From assembly GCF_003075435.1 (NCBI RefSeq), contig NZ_QCZJ01000005.1, positions 205,776 to 269,775 of the forward strand: a stretch of 64,000 nt of DNA. The letters run 5' to 3'. The notes under the pieces were generated by a model. That model did not search any database, had not been told where the DNA came from, and saw only the letters and a list, made by a program, of their open reading frames with translations. The DNA comes from Terrimonas sp. GTDB taxonomy: Bacteria > Bacteroidota > Bacteroidia > Chitinophagales > Chitinophagaceae. The position numbers and the translations under genes were made by a program. Shown here one piece after another: positions 18,205 through 24,462 of the stretch. Within the stretch, counting starts at the first letter, position 1; every line of letters starts with the position of its first letter.

Positions 18205-18216
18205 GGCAGCAGCCGT

Positions 18217-19545
18217 TTGGGTCAGGTAAGCCGCGAGCAGGATATGGATCAGCCAAGACCGAATTACCAGGAAGACAGCTATACTAACCTTGGAACAGGA
18301 TATTTGATTACATTTACCAGGGGAAACAAGTTCTTTGAATTAGCGAATCATCTTGGCAGCGTAAATGCAACGCTGGCAGACAGGCATTTGCCGGTAAACT
18401 CAGGCGGCAATGTGTGGTACTACCAGTCTGTAATGGGTACGGCAGCGGATTACACGCCGTTTGGTATGCAGATGCAGGGCAGGATATATACGGGCACCGG
18501 TGAGTCATACAAGTTTAAGTTTAACGGCAAGGAGCGGATATACGAGATAAACGGTAAATACCACCAGTATGATTATGGTATGAGGATCTATGATGACAGG
18601 CTGGGGAGGTTTTTGAGTGTTGACCCGCTGACAAAATCATTCCCCTGGTATAGTCCATACCAATATGCGGGAAATAGTCCGATTACTAATATAGACTTGG
18701 ATGGAAAAGAAGACCTGTGGTTTATGGTTCCTGTTATAAAATGGATGGCTACTTCAAAATTGCAAAATGAAGTAGCGTCTGTAGGAAGATTGGCATCCGG
18801 TCAATCTGGAGAAGCAAGCGTTCCTCAACAAATACAAGGCCATGCAAGAAGTACCATTGTTGCAAATCAAAAAGTAAACGATTTAACGAATACTGTTGAT
18901 TATTTTACGCGGCCATATAAAATCACCAATGAAGCAGCGTCTGTAGTTTTTCCTGAAGCTGCGGTTTTGAATGGAATGTATCAAATATATGAGGGTGATT
19001 ACGTTAGTGGTACGGTAAACATAGTTGGTGGAGCTGGAGGTACATGGTTGAAAGCGTTGACTTTCTCGGAACGGGCATATGTAAATGGTGTGCTTAAAAC
19101 AGTGAGTAATAATGGAGATGAAGCTGCCAGGTTGTTTAATGAAGGAGTAAGGGATTTTGCTGAATTAGAGAATGTAACTATAAAATCGTCAGCAGTCTTT
19201 AAAAGCGCGAACGCATCAGAGTTCCGAGCTCTTGAATCATTACGTGGAAAAGCAGATTCAAGGGATGTTGGGAAAATTATGAAGTTAATGAAAGAGGGTG
19301 TTGATATTGATCCGATCGAAGTGTATGTTAATAATGGAAACAAGTATATTTTAAATGGTCATCACCGCGTCGAGGCTGCATCAAGATTAAATATGCCCGT
19401 TAAATATAAAGAGCTGACATTACAACAAGCAATGGATACATATGGATACAAGAATGAAGTAGAGATATTAAATAAATATTCTGAATCATTTATGGGCAGT
19501 AGGTTGGATAATAGATTAATTAATAAGGTGGCAAATGGAGAATAA
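18217..19545 (+). CDS. RHS core end plus ParB-like toxin tip, copy A (start lost)
   Basis: 442 codons from a TTG that is part of the RHS frame rather than a proven start. Residues ~1-125 finish the RHS shell (NHLGSVNATLADRHL, YDYGMRIYDDRLGRFLSVDPL), which is where such proteins switch from conserved shell to variable tip. After YQYAGNSPITNIDLDGKED the tip follows with a hydrophobic/Ala-Gly section (EAAVLNGMYQIYEG). A C-terminal ParB/sulfiredoxin-like domain comes around residues 350-410, with DPIEVYVNNGNKYILNGHHR (Asp365, His382-His383-Arg384). ParB-fold nucleases occur as polymorphic toxin tips. The next gene overlaps by 11 bp and is the likely immunity gene. Expression without the upstream part is doubtful. 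Confidence 0.75.
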   Translation: MGQVSREQDMDQPRPNYQEDSYTNLGTGYLITFTRGNKFFELANHLGSVNATLADRHLPVNSGGNVWYYQSVMGTAADYTPFGMQMQGRIYTGTGESYKFKFNGKERIYEINGKYHQYDYGMRIYDDRLGRFLSVDPLTKSFPWYSPYQYAGNSPITNIDLDGKEDLWFMVPVIKWMATSKLQNEVASVGRLASGQSGEASVPQQIQGHARSTIVANQKVNDLTNTVDYFTRPYKITNEAASVVFPEAAVLNGMYQIYEGDYVSGTVNIVGGAGGTWLKALTFSERAYVNGVLKTVSNNGDEAARLFNEGVRDFAELENVTIKSSAVFKSANASEFRALESLRGKADSRDVGKIMKLMKEGVDIDPIEVYVNNGNKYILNGHHRVEAASRLNMPVKYKELTLQQAMDTYGYKNEVEILNKYSESFMGSRLDNRLINKVANGE

Positions 19546-19960
19546 TAATGATTTTGATTTAATGGATGTAATAAAAGATTATTTATCCTGCGCAAAATAT
19601 GTTTGTGGATTATTAATTGATTACTACCAAGTAAATGAAACTTTGATGCGGGCACGTGTTCTTGAAACTATTCCTAAAGAAGGATTTGTTGAGAATATAT
19701 ATTTTCGATTTCATGGGCGTGGTTGTTTTTTTAAGTATGATGGAGGCGAGATAGATATTGATTTTGGTCCTAAAGGTAGATTTGACGGATTTGATCTATA
19801 CAGAATAAAAAAATTTTTAGAAACTAATACAAGATTCAAAATTAACCAATCAGATGATGATTTTATAGAAAAGCAGTTTAACATGTTTATAAGAAATCAC
19901 GTTATAGACAAATTGCCTGGTTATGAAGATGATTTTTTATATTATGTGGAAACAAGGTAG
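19535..19960 (+). CDS. Candidate immunity protein for the ParB-like RHS tip, copy A
   Basis: 141 residues, acidic, no signal peptide, so cytoplasmic. It starts inside the last codons of the toxin tip (11-bp overlap), the classic position for a toxin-antidote pair. A central segment FRFHGRGCFFKYDGGEIDIDFGPKGRFDGFDLYRIKKFLE resembles what I recall as DUF6896-type proteins near polymorphic toxins. The gene is repeated at 22275-22700 with a few substitutions near its C-terminus. The immunity role is inferred from position. Confidence 0.7.
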   Translation: MENNNDFDLMDVIKDYLSCAKYVCGLLIDYYQVNETLMRARVLETIPKEGFVENIYFRFHGRGCFFKYDGGEIDIDFGPKGRFDGFDLYRIKKFLETNTRFKINQSDDDFIEKQFNMFIRNHVIDKLPGYEDDFLYYVETR

Positions 19961-19978
19961 TGTAAGCTGGCAACGCCA

Positions 19979-20000
19979 GGTGCAAGCGTCCGCTTGTACC
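19979..20000. repeat. Palindromic repeat, copy 2 (GGTGCAAGCG...CGCTTGTACC)
   Basis: The same imperfect palindrome as at 16301-16323, one base shorter in the centre. It lies 18 bp after the immunity gene stop, just where the similarity between the two toxin cassettes ends. Confidence 0.7.
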
Positions 20001-20014
20001 GTGTAATAAAACGC

Positions 20015-20042
20015 AAAAGCCGCTGAGAGATCAGCGGCTTTT
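20015..20042. terminator. Bidirectional terminator between immunity gene A and the XRE gene
   Basis: A perfect 12-bp stem AAAAGCCGCTGA/TCAGCGGCTTTT with a 4-nt loop (GAGA) and A/T tracts on both sides serves the two convergent genes. Confidence 0.88.
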
Positions 20043-20067
20043 ACATTACAATGCAAGATATTTTGTA

Positions 20068-20460
20068 TTACTTATCCATCATTTTTTTGAGCAGTTCAGT
20101 TTTTTCTTTTTCGCTGGCAAGGAGTTTTTCGTAGAGTTCAACTATTTTATCAATGGGGTTAAAAGTGGGATAATAGTTAAACAGGGCGTTGCCAGAAGCA
20201 TTATCATTATTGTTAACTGTATTAGAAATTATATTAATTGCCTGTTCTTCATCGAAGTTTTTAATAGCGTCAACGGGTATTTTAAGGGCGGCAGCAATCT
20301 GCTGCAGGAGTGGTTCTTCAATAATCTCTTTTTGTTCGAGTAAAGAAATTTTACGTTGGTTCCAGTCATCGCCGAGGTCGTTGGCGAGAGCCTCCTGCTT
20401 AATGCCGAGCATCTCCCTAAAGCGTTTTACGTTCCTTCCTTCGTGTATTTTATTTTGCAT
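20068..20460 (-). CDS. XRE-family helix-turn-helix protein
   Basis: 130 residues on the minus strand with an ATG at 20460. Residues ~10-62 form a HTH_3/XRE domain (KRFREMLGIKQEALANDLG, QRKISLLEQKE, LQQIAAALKIPVDAIKNF). The C-terminal part has an Asn-rich linker (NTVNNNDNASGN) and an amphipathic, probably coiled-coil end (IVELYEKLLASEKEKTELLKKMM). It is a DNA-binding regulator, convergent with the toxin cassette upstream and divergent from the second RHS fragment. Its role in controlling the cassettes is possible but not shown; similar proteins occur scattered through Chitinophagaceae genomes. Confidence 0.85.
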   Translation of the reverse strand: MQNKIHEGRNVKRFREMLGIKQEALANDLGDDWNQRKISLLEQKEIIEEPLLQQIAAALKIPVDAIKNFDEEQAINIISNTVNNNDNASGNALFNYYPTFNPIDKIVELYEKLLASEKEKTELLKKMMDK

Positions 20461-20560
20461 GCTTGCCGTGTTTTATAACAGTTCAAAAGTAAGGTTTTTC
20501 CGGTTTAGCGTTAGCAACATTTTAATTGCCAACCAGCAGTTCAGTAATAAAAAGCTGAAT

Positions 20561-20708
20561 AGTATTACTACAGCACAAGCGAGCGTGGCCACTGTAGCTC
20601 AATAGCAGCACTACAGCCAAGTACATAAAAATAATTACTCACTAAAGTAAGCTGCAAATACCGCAGCGTGTTACAACTCCCCTCCTTTGGAGGGGTTGGG
20701 GGAGGCTT
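20561..20708. repeat. 148-bp duplicated leader module, copy B
   Basis: A gap-free match to 16861-17008 with scattered substitutions (for example CTGTAGCTC for CTGCAGTTC). It is followed after a few bases by RHS sequence equivalent to 17975 onward of copy A, so 960 bp of the RHS shell are missing here. Confidence 0.8.
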
Positions 20709-20969
20709 GGAGTAGGCTCCAACATGCGGCGGATGCATTTTTACTACGATCCTTCAGGGGAAAAGGTAGCAAAAATAATATTGTATAACCCCACTACAAC
20801 ATCGGCGTATGACTTTTACTACTGGTATGTAAGAGACGCGCAGGGCAATCTGATGGCTACCTACAAAACCACGGGCAGTAATATTAACAGCACGCCGCTG
20901 ATACTTGCGGAGCATTATATGTACGCCTGCCTGCCGGTAGGCAGGGCAGCAGCCGTTTGGGGCAGGTAA
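20709..20969 (+). pseudogene. RHS shell fragment, copy B (internally deleted)
   Basis: About 81 codons (ORF from 20724) that match copy A from RRMHFYYDPSGEKVAK to the frame break, with substitutions such as KII for KVI and ILAEHY for LLAEHY. The front of the shell is absent, because the sequence joins the 148-bp module directly. It carries the same 20-bp palindrome (20925-20944) and stops at 20969 for the same reason as copy A. It cannot encode a functional RHS shell. Confidence 0.85.
20925..20944. repeat. 20-bp palindromic insertion, RHS copy B
   Basis: Identical to the insertion at 18185-18204 and at the identical codon. The insertion therefore predates the duplication, or was copied between the repeats by gene conversion. 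Confidence 0.85.
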
Positions 20970-22285
20970 GCCGTGAGCAGGATATGGATCAGCCGAGACC
21001 GAATTACCAGGCAGACAGCTATACCAATCTTGGAACAGGATATTTGATTACATTTACAAGAGGAAACAAGTTCTTTGAATTAGCGAATCATCTTGGCAGC
21101 GTAAATGCAACGCTGGCAGACAGGCATTTGCCTGTAAACTCAGGCGGCAATGTGTGGTACTACCAGTCTGTAATGGGTACTGCAGCGGATTACACGCCGT
21201 TTGGAATGCAGATGCCTGGCAGGATATATACGGGCACGGGAGAGTCATACAAATATAAGTTTAACGGCAAGGAGCGGATATACGAGATAAACGGTAAATA
21301 CCACCAGTATGATTATGGTATGAGGATATATGATGACAGGCTGGGGAGGTTTTTGAGTGTGGACCCGCTGACAAAATCATTCCCCTGGTATAGTCCATAC
21401 CAATATGCGGGAAATAGTCCGATTACTAATATAGACTTGGATGGAAAAGAAGACCTGTGGTTTATGGTTCCTGTTATAAAATGGATGGCTACTTCAAAAT
21501 TGCAAAATGAAGTAGCGTCTGTAGGAAGATTGGCATCCGGTCAATCTGGAGAAGCAAGCGTTCCTCAACAAATACAAGGCCATGCAAGAAGTACCATTGT
21601 TGCAAATCAAAAAGTAAACGATTTAACGAATACTGTTGATTATTTTACGCGGCCATATAAAATCACCAATGAAGCAGCGTCTGTAGTTTTTCCTGAAGCT
21701 GCGGTTTTGAATGGAATGTATCAAATATATGAGGGTGATTACGTTAGTGGTACGGTAAACATAGTTGGTGGAGCTGGAGGTACATGGTTGAAAGCGTTGA
21801 CTTTCTCGGAACGGGCATATGTAAATGGTGTGCTTAAAACAGTGAGTAATAATGGAGATGAAGCTGCCAGGTTGTTTAATGAAGGAGTAAGGGATTTTGC
21901 TGAATTAGAGAATGTAACTATAAAATCGTCAGCAGTCTTTAAAAGCGCGAACGCATCAGAGTTCCGAGCTCTTGAATCATTACGTGGAAAAGCAGATTCA
22001 AGGGATGTTGGGAAAATTATGAAGTTAATGAAAGAGGGTGTTGATATTGATCCGATCGAAGTGTATGTTAATAATGGAAACAAGTATATTTTAAATGGTC
22101 ATCACCGCGTCGAGGCTGCATCAAGATTAAATATGCCCGTTAAATATAAAGAGCTGACATTACAACAAGCAATGGATACATATGGATACAAGAATGAAGT
22201 AGAGATATTAAATAAATATTCTGAATCATTTATGGGCAGTAGGTTGGATAATAGATTAATTAATAAGGTGGCAAATGGAGAATAA
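20957..22285 (+). CDS. RHS core end plus ParB-like toxin tip, copy B
   Basis: 442 codons, nearly identical to 18217-19545 at an offset of 2,740 bp. Amino-acid changes seen are few and lie in the shell part (QADSYT for QEDSYT, MPGR for MQGR, YKYKF for YKFKF). From just after the FLSVDPL codons the two copies look identical at nucleotide level for about 1.2 kb, including the ParB-like segment DPIEVYVNNGNK and NGHHR. The start codon is again only the TTG of the RHS frame. This is an orphan tip: a cassette without a full delivery shell, kept next to its immunity gene. Confidence 0.72.
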   Translation: MGQVSREQDMDQPRPNYQADSYTNLGTGYLITFTRGNKFFELANHLGSVNATLADRHLPVNSGGNVWYYQSVMGTAADYTPFGMQMPGRIYTGTGESYKYKFNGKERIYEINGKYHQYDYGMRIYDDRLGRFLSVDPLTKSFPWYSPYQYAGNSPITNIDLDGKEDLWFMVPVIKWMATSKLQNEVASVGRLASGQSGEASVPQQIQGHARSTIVANQKVNDLTNTVDYFTRPYKITNEAASVVFPEAAVLNGMYQIYEGDYVSGTVNIVGGAGGTWLKALTFSERAYVNGVLKTVSNNGDEAARLFNEGVRDFAELENVTIKSSAVFKSANASEFRALESLRGKADSRDVGKIMKLMKEGVDIDPIEVYVNNGNKYILNGHHRVEAASRLNMPVKYKELTLQQAMDTYGYKNEVEILNKYSESFMGSRLDNRLINKVANGE

Positions 22286-22700
22286 TAATGATTTTGATTT
22301 AATGGATGTAATAAAAGATTATTTATCCTGCGCAAAATATGTTTGTGGATTATTAATTGATTACTACCAAGTAAATGAAACTTTGATGCGGGCACGTGTT
22401 CTTGAAACTATTCCTAAAGAAGGATTTGTTGAGAATATATATTTTCGATTTCATGGGCGTGGTTGTTTTTTTAAGTATGATGGAGGCGAGATAGATATTG
22501 ATTTTGGTCCTAAAGGTAGATTTGACGGATTTGATCTATACAGAATAAAAAAATTTTTAGAAACTAATACAAGATTCAAAATTAACCAATCAGATAATGA
22601 TTTTATAGAAAAGCAGTTTAATATGTTTATAAGAAATCACGTTATAGGCAAATTACCTGGTTATGAAGATGATTTTCTATATTATGTGGAAACAAGGTAG
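22275..22700 (+). CDS. Candidate immunity protein, copy B
   Basis: 141 residues, duplicating 19535-19960. Differences are confined to the last ~30 codons (QSDNDF for QSDDDF, HVIGKLPG for HVIDKLPG, plus silent changes). It overlaps the tip gene by 11 bp as in copy A. Retention of an intact frame in both copies suggests selection on immunity, though the duplication may simply be recent. Function inferred as for copy A. Confidence 0.7.
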   Translation: MENNNDFDLMDVIKDYLSCAKYVCGLLIDYYQVNETLMRARVLETIPKEGFVENIYFRFHGRGCFFKYDGGEIDIDFGPKGRFDGFDLYRIKKFLETNTRFKINQSDNDFIEKQFNMFIRNHVIGKLPGYEDDFLYYVETR

Positions 22701-22705
22701 TGTAA

Positions 22706-22786
22706 GCTGGCGCTGGTTTGGTAGCGTTAGGCATGGGTAATGTTCCAGAGTTAGTGATGGAATATTTTGAACCGTTAAAGAATTGA
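22706..22786 (+). pseudogene. C-terminal remnant of an unknown gene
   Basis: Just where similarity to copy A ends (TGTAAGCTGG), an open stretch reads AGAGLVALGMGNVPELVMEY followed by FEPLKN and a stop. An in-frame stop (22703-22705) precedes it, so only 26 codons remain. The composition is protein-like and may be the tail of a displaced toxin or neighbouring gene. Too short to identify. Confidence 0.3.
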
Positions 22787-22817
22787 AAATCAATAAAAGT
22801 CTGTAGGGACAGGCATT

Positions 22818-22849
22818 AAAAGAGATGGATGATATATCTGTCTCTTTTT
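22818..22849 (+). terminator. Terminator-like hairpin after cassette B
   Basis: AAAAGAGATGGAT pairs with ATCTGTCTCTTTT with a two-base internal mismatch, followed by T residues. It would end transcripts from the second toxin/immunity cassette. Confidence 0.55.
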
Positions 22850-22935
22850 ATTTTAAGGCTTTAATAGTAAAGCCCGTCGTAATGAATTTATACAAATATA
22901 TAAATGTGATAAATAAGGAGTTAGGAGCAATAAAA

Positions 22936-22970
22936 AACGGGACAAAAGTAGATTTTTCTACTTTGTCCCG
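22936..22970 (-). terminator. Terminator of the truncated tRNA gene (minus strand)
   Basis: On the minus strand CGGGACAAAGTAG, a short A-rich loop and CTACTTTTGTCCCG form a stem with one bulge, followed by a T-run (TTTTTT). It stands directly downstream of the tRNA 3'-end fragment and fits a tRNA transcription terminator. Confidence 0.7.
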
Positions 22971-22974
22971 TCAA

Positions 22975-22996
22975 GTCGGGAGGACAGGATTCGAAA
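22975..22996 (-). pseudogene. tRNA 3'-end fragment (T-loop to discriminator, tRNA-Pro-like), probable attachment site
   Basis: The minus strand reads TTCGAATCCTGTCCTCCCGA, then C. This is a T-loop, the 3' half of the T-stem, a 7-nt acceptor strand CCTCCCG and a discriminator A. The sequence 5' of the T-loop does not pair with the T-stem (AGACT where about ACAGG is needed), so the rest of the tRNA is absent. A fragment beginning at the T-loop is typical of the att core used by tyrosine integrases. The acceptor fits a tRNA starting CGGGAGG, probably tRNA-Pro. No integrase lies in the window. Confidence 0.6.
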
Positions 22997-23353
22997 GTCT
23001 TCTATAATTAATTCATTTTCAATCTCTTGAAGTCTCTATAAAATCACTCTCACCGAATTACGCACCGATTATTTGAAGAGCTCTTCGAAGGTAAAAAATT
23101 TTAGTATTATTAAATGATTTTATTAGTTTAAAGAGAAAAACAATAACGAAATTTAAATTTGATAAAACTTGATATTTGATGGGCATCTTCATTTTTATGA
23201 ACATCTTCTTTAAATTGGAATAACCAATCCCATAATAATCCAAAACAAAAATGAATTAGTTTTCATATTATTGATGATAACTTTAAGTGTATTGACCAGT
23301 ATTTGAATCCACAACTCCGTTGAGTTTAGCTACTTGTTGTCAGACAGTTTATA

Positions 23354-23403
23354 TTTTTCCTGCAACCCACTCTGTAGCGTGTGGGAGTGGATTGCAGGAA
23401 AAA
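23354..23403. repeat. 19-bp inverted repeat with 12-nt loop
   Basis: TTTTTCCTGCAACCCACTC (23354-23372) pairs with GAGTGGATTGCAGGAAAAA (23385-23403), with a single mismatch. T-tracts at the outer edges allow termination in either direction. It could equally be an end of a lost mobile element. Confidence 0.6.
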
Positions 23404-23481
23404 ATATTTTAGTGAGAATTTGTAATATTAACTATAACTCTTCTTGGATGTCAGATTAGATTAAATATTAGCTTTTACACT

Positions 23482-23618
23482 TTAAGTGTACGATCCCAGG
23501 TGATTTCGGACCGTATGTGTGGTGATACTTAAAGTAGACGCAATTTCATTTAGTGTAAACTCCAGTATTAACTTTCTATCAAGAAATGTAAGATACAGAA
23601 AATCTTGTAGTATAAGTT
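23482..23618 (-). pseudogene. Remnant with a LuxR/sigma-type helix-turn-helix
   Basis: On the minus strand a short open stretch reads FLDRKLILEFTLNEIASTL then SITTHTVRNHLGSYT and a stop. The pattern TLNEIAxxLxIxxxTVRNHL matches the recognition part of a LuxR-type or sigma-region-4 HTH. There is no upstream open frame of useful length and no start, so this is a C-terminal fragment of a lost regulator or transposase. Confidence 0.35.
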
Positions 23619-23778
23619 TTCATTATTTGTTTCCTATATAGGTTTATTAGTGGGTTATACTGCGAGTCTTTTAAAACAAAAATAGTAGCTAAATATTGAT
23701 GATCAGAAGTTGTTCCTCAACAGTAAAATATTTTAAGAACAAAATTTGATTTTTTTTTATTTTTAAAGCATTAGTGCT

Positions 23779-24390
23779 TTGAAACCAAAATCTACATATC
23801 ATAACCAGCTTGAATTAATCCAGCGTTTTGCGAAGGGAGATTCTGATGCGTTTTTCATTATATACAAACAACTTCACCTCCCTATTTTCCGGTTTGTTCA
23901 AAAATGGATTGGAAGTACCGAAGATGCGGAAGAATTAACTGCTGATATTTTTTTTAAATTGTGGAATAATCGGGATAGATTTGAAACATTGGACTATATC
24001 AGGGCTTTTTTACATGTAGCAGCAAAAAATTCCTGTATTAACTTTCTAAAGCAGCTTAAAGTTAAAAATGTTCGGCAGAAAGAATTAGATGATTTGTTAT
24101 ATAAAGATGCTGAACCCTATTTTATTTTAGAAGAAGTTCAGGAAGAGTTACTGAAACTGATATATGGTGAGGTGGAACAGATGCCTCCTAAAATGAAAGA
24201 AATCTTTATGTTGTCGTATGTAGAAGGGCTAAAGCCTTCTGAAATAGCCGTTCGGCTAAATCTCAATACTCAAACTATCCAAAACCAAAAAGCCAATGCT
24301 ATACGCTTTTTGAAAAGTGCTTTAGCTGATAAACTCCTTTTTTCAGCAACTTTGTTTTGGTTAGAATTAGCCTTACACGAATTTTTTTAG
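23779..24390 (+). CDS. ECF RNA polymerase sigma factor
   Basis: 203 residues, TTG start (no ATG upstream in frame). Region 2 covers about residues 15-85 (FAKGDSDAFFIIYKQLHLPIF, DAEELTADIFFKLWNNRDRF) and region 4 about 130-180 (MPPKMKEIFMLSYVEGLKPSEIAVRLNLNTQTIQNQKANAIRFLK). It belongs to the Bacteroidota ECF group that works with FecR-like anti-sigma factors at the inner membrane and turns on SusC/SusD transport genes when the receptor binds substrate. The cognate anti-sigma gene starts 73-127 bp downstream and the target susC follows, so the unit is a self-contained trans-envelope signalling module. Confidence 0.93.
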   Translation: MKPKSTYHNQLELIQRFAKGDSDAFFIIYKQLHLPIFRFVQKWIGSTEDAEELTADIFFKLWNNRDRFETLDYIRAFLHVAAKNSCINFLKQLKVKNVRQKELDDLLYKDAEPYFILEEVQEELLKLIYGEVEQMPPKMKEIFMLSYVEGLKPSEIAVRLNLNTQTIQNQKANAIRFLKSALADKLLFSATLFWLELALHEFF

Positions 24391-24462
24391 CGACCACCAT
24401 TTAACCTTTTCTTAATTTTCTGTTACATTTTTTAGTTGGATTTACTTTTCATGTTGTAGTAT

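Larger units (their letters stand above)
16808..18229 (+). pseudogene. RHS-repeat protein, 5'-truncated and frameshifted
   Basis: From about 17009 the frame reads as an RHS/YD-repeat protein (YDLISGKVNQVHYNPGQKDEF, RYVYDAENRLTEVY, YSYDANGNMQ, NYNYDAIGNMVYDRF, RRMHFYYDPSGEKVAKV). The preceding ~65 codons (16808-17008) are non-RHS sequence ending in a repeat (TTGGGGGAGGCTT), so the normal long N-terminal part, with any signal peptide, is missing. The frame ends at 18229 because a 20-bp palindrome at 18185-18204 shifts it; without it TAC joins GGC AGC AGC CGT TTG GGT and restores YGSSRLG, the usual RHS sequence. The shell continues in the next ORF. It is most likely no longer translated as one toxin. 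Confidence 0.85.
22997..23778. other. Gene-poor degenerate region after the tRNA fragment
   Basis: 782 bp of AT-rich DNA with no intact gene. It holds a 12-bp palindrome GAAGAGCTCTTC (near 23075), a long hairpin (23354-23403) and a minus-strand HTH-like remnant (23482-23618), listed separately. It looks like a junction zone with decayed genes ahead of the sigma factor gene. Confidence 0.5.

Noticed and set aside
19362..19655. Minus-strand 97-codon frame over the toxin/immunity junction, repeated at 22102-22395
   Set aside because: It is antisense to two supported genes and repeats only because the cassette is duplicated; Leu/Asn-rich with no start context or domain.
20189..20605. 138-codon plus-strand frame opposite the XRE gene
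   Set aside because: Antisense shadow of a well-supported HTH gene, Ser/Cys-rich and without a recognisable domain.
22825..23007. 60-codon plus-strand frame over the tRNA fragment
   Set aside because: It crosses a terminator hairpin and the antisense tRNA end and has no protein-like features.
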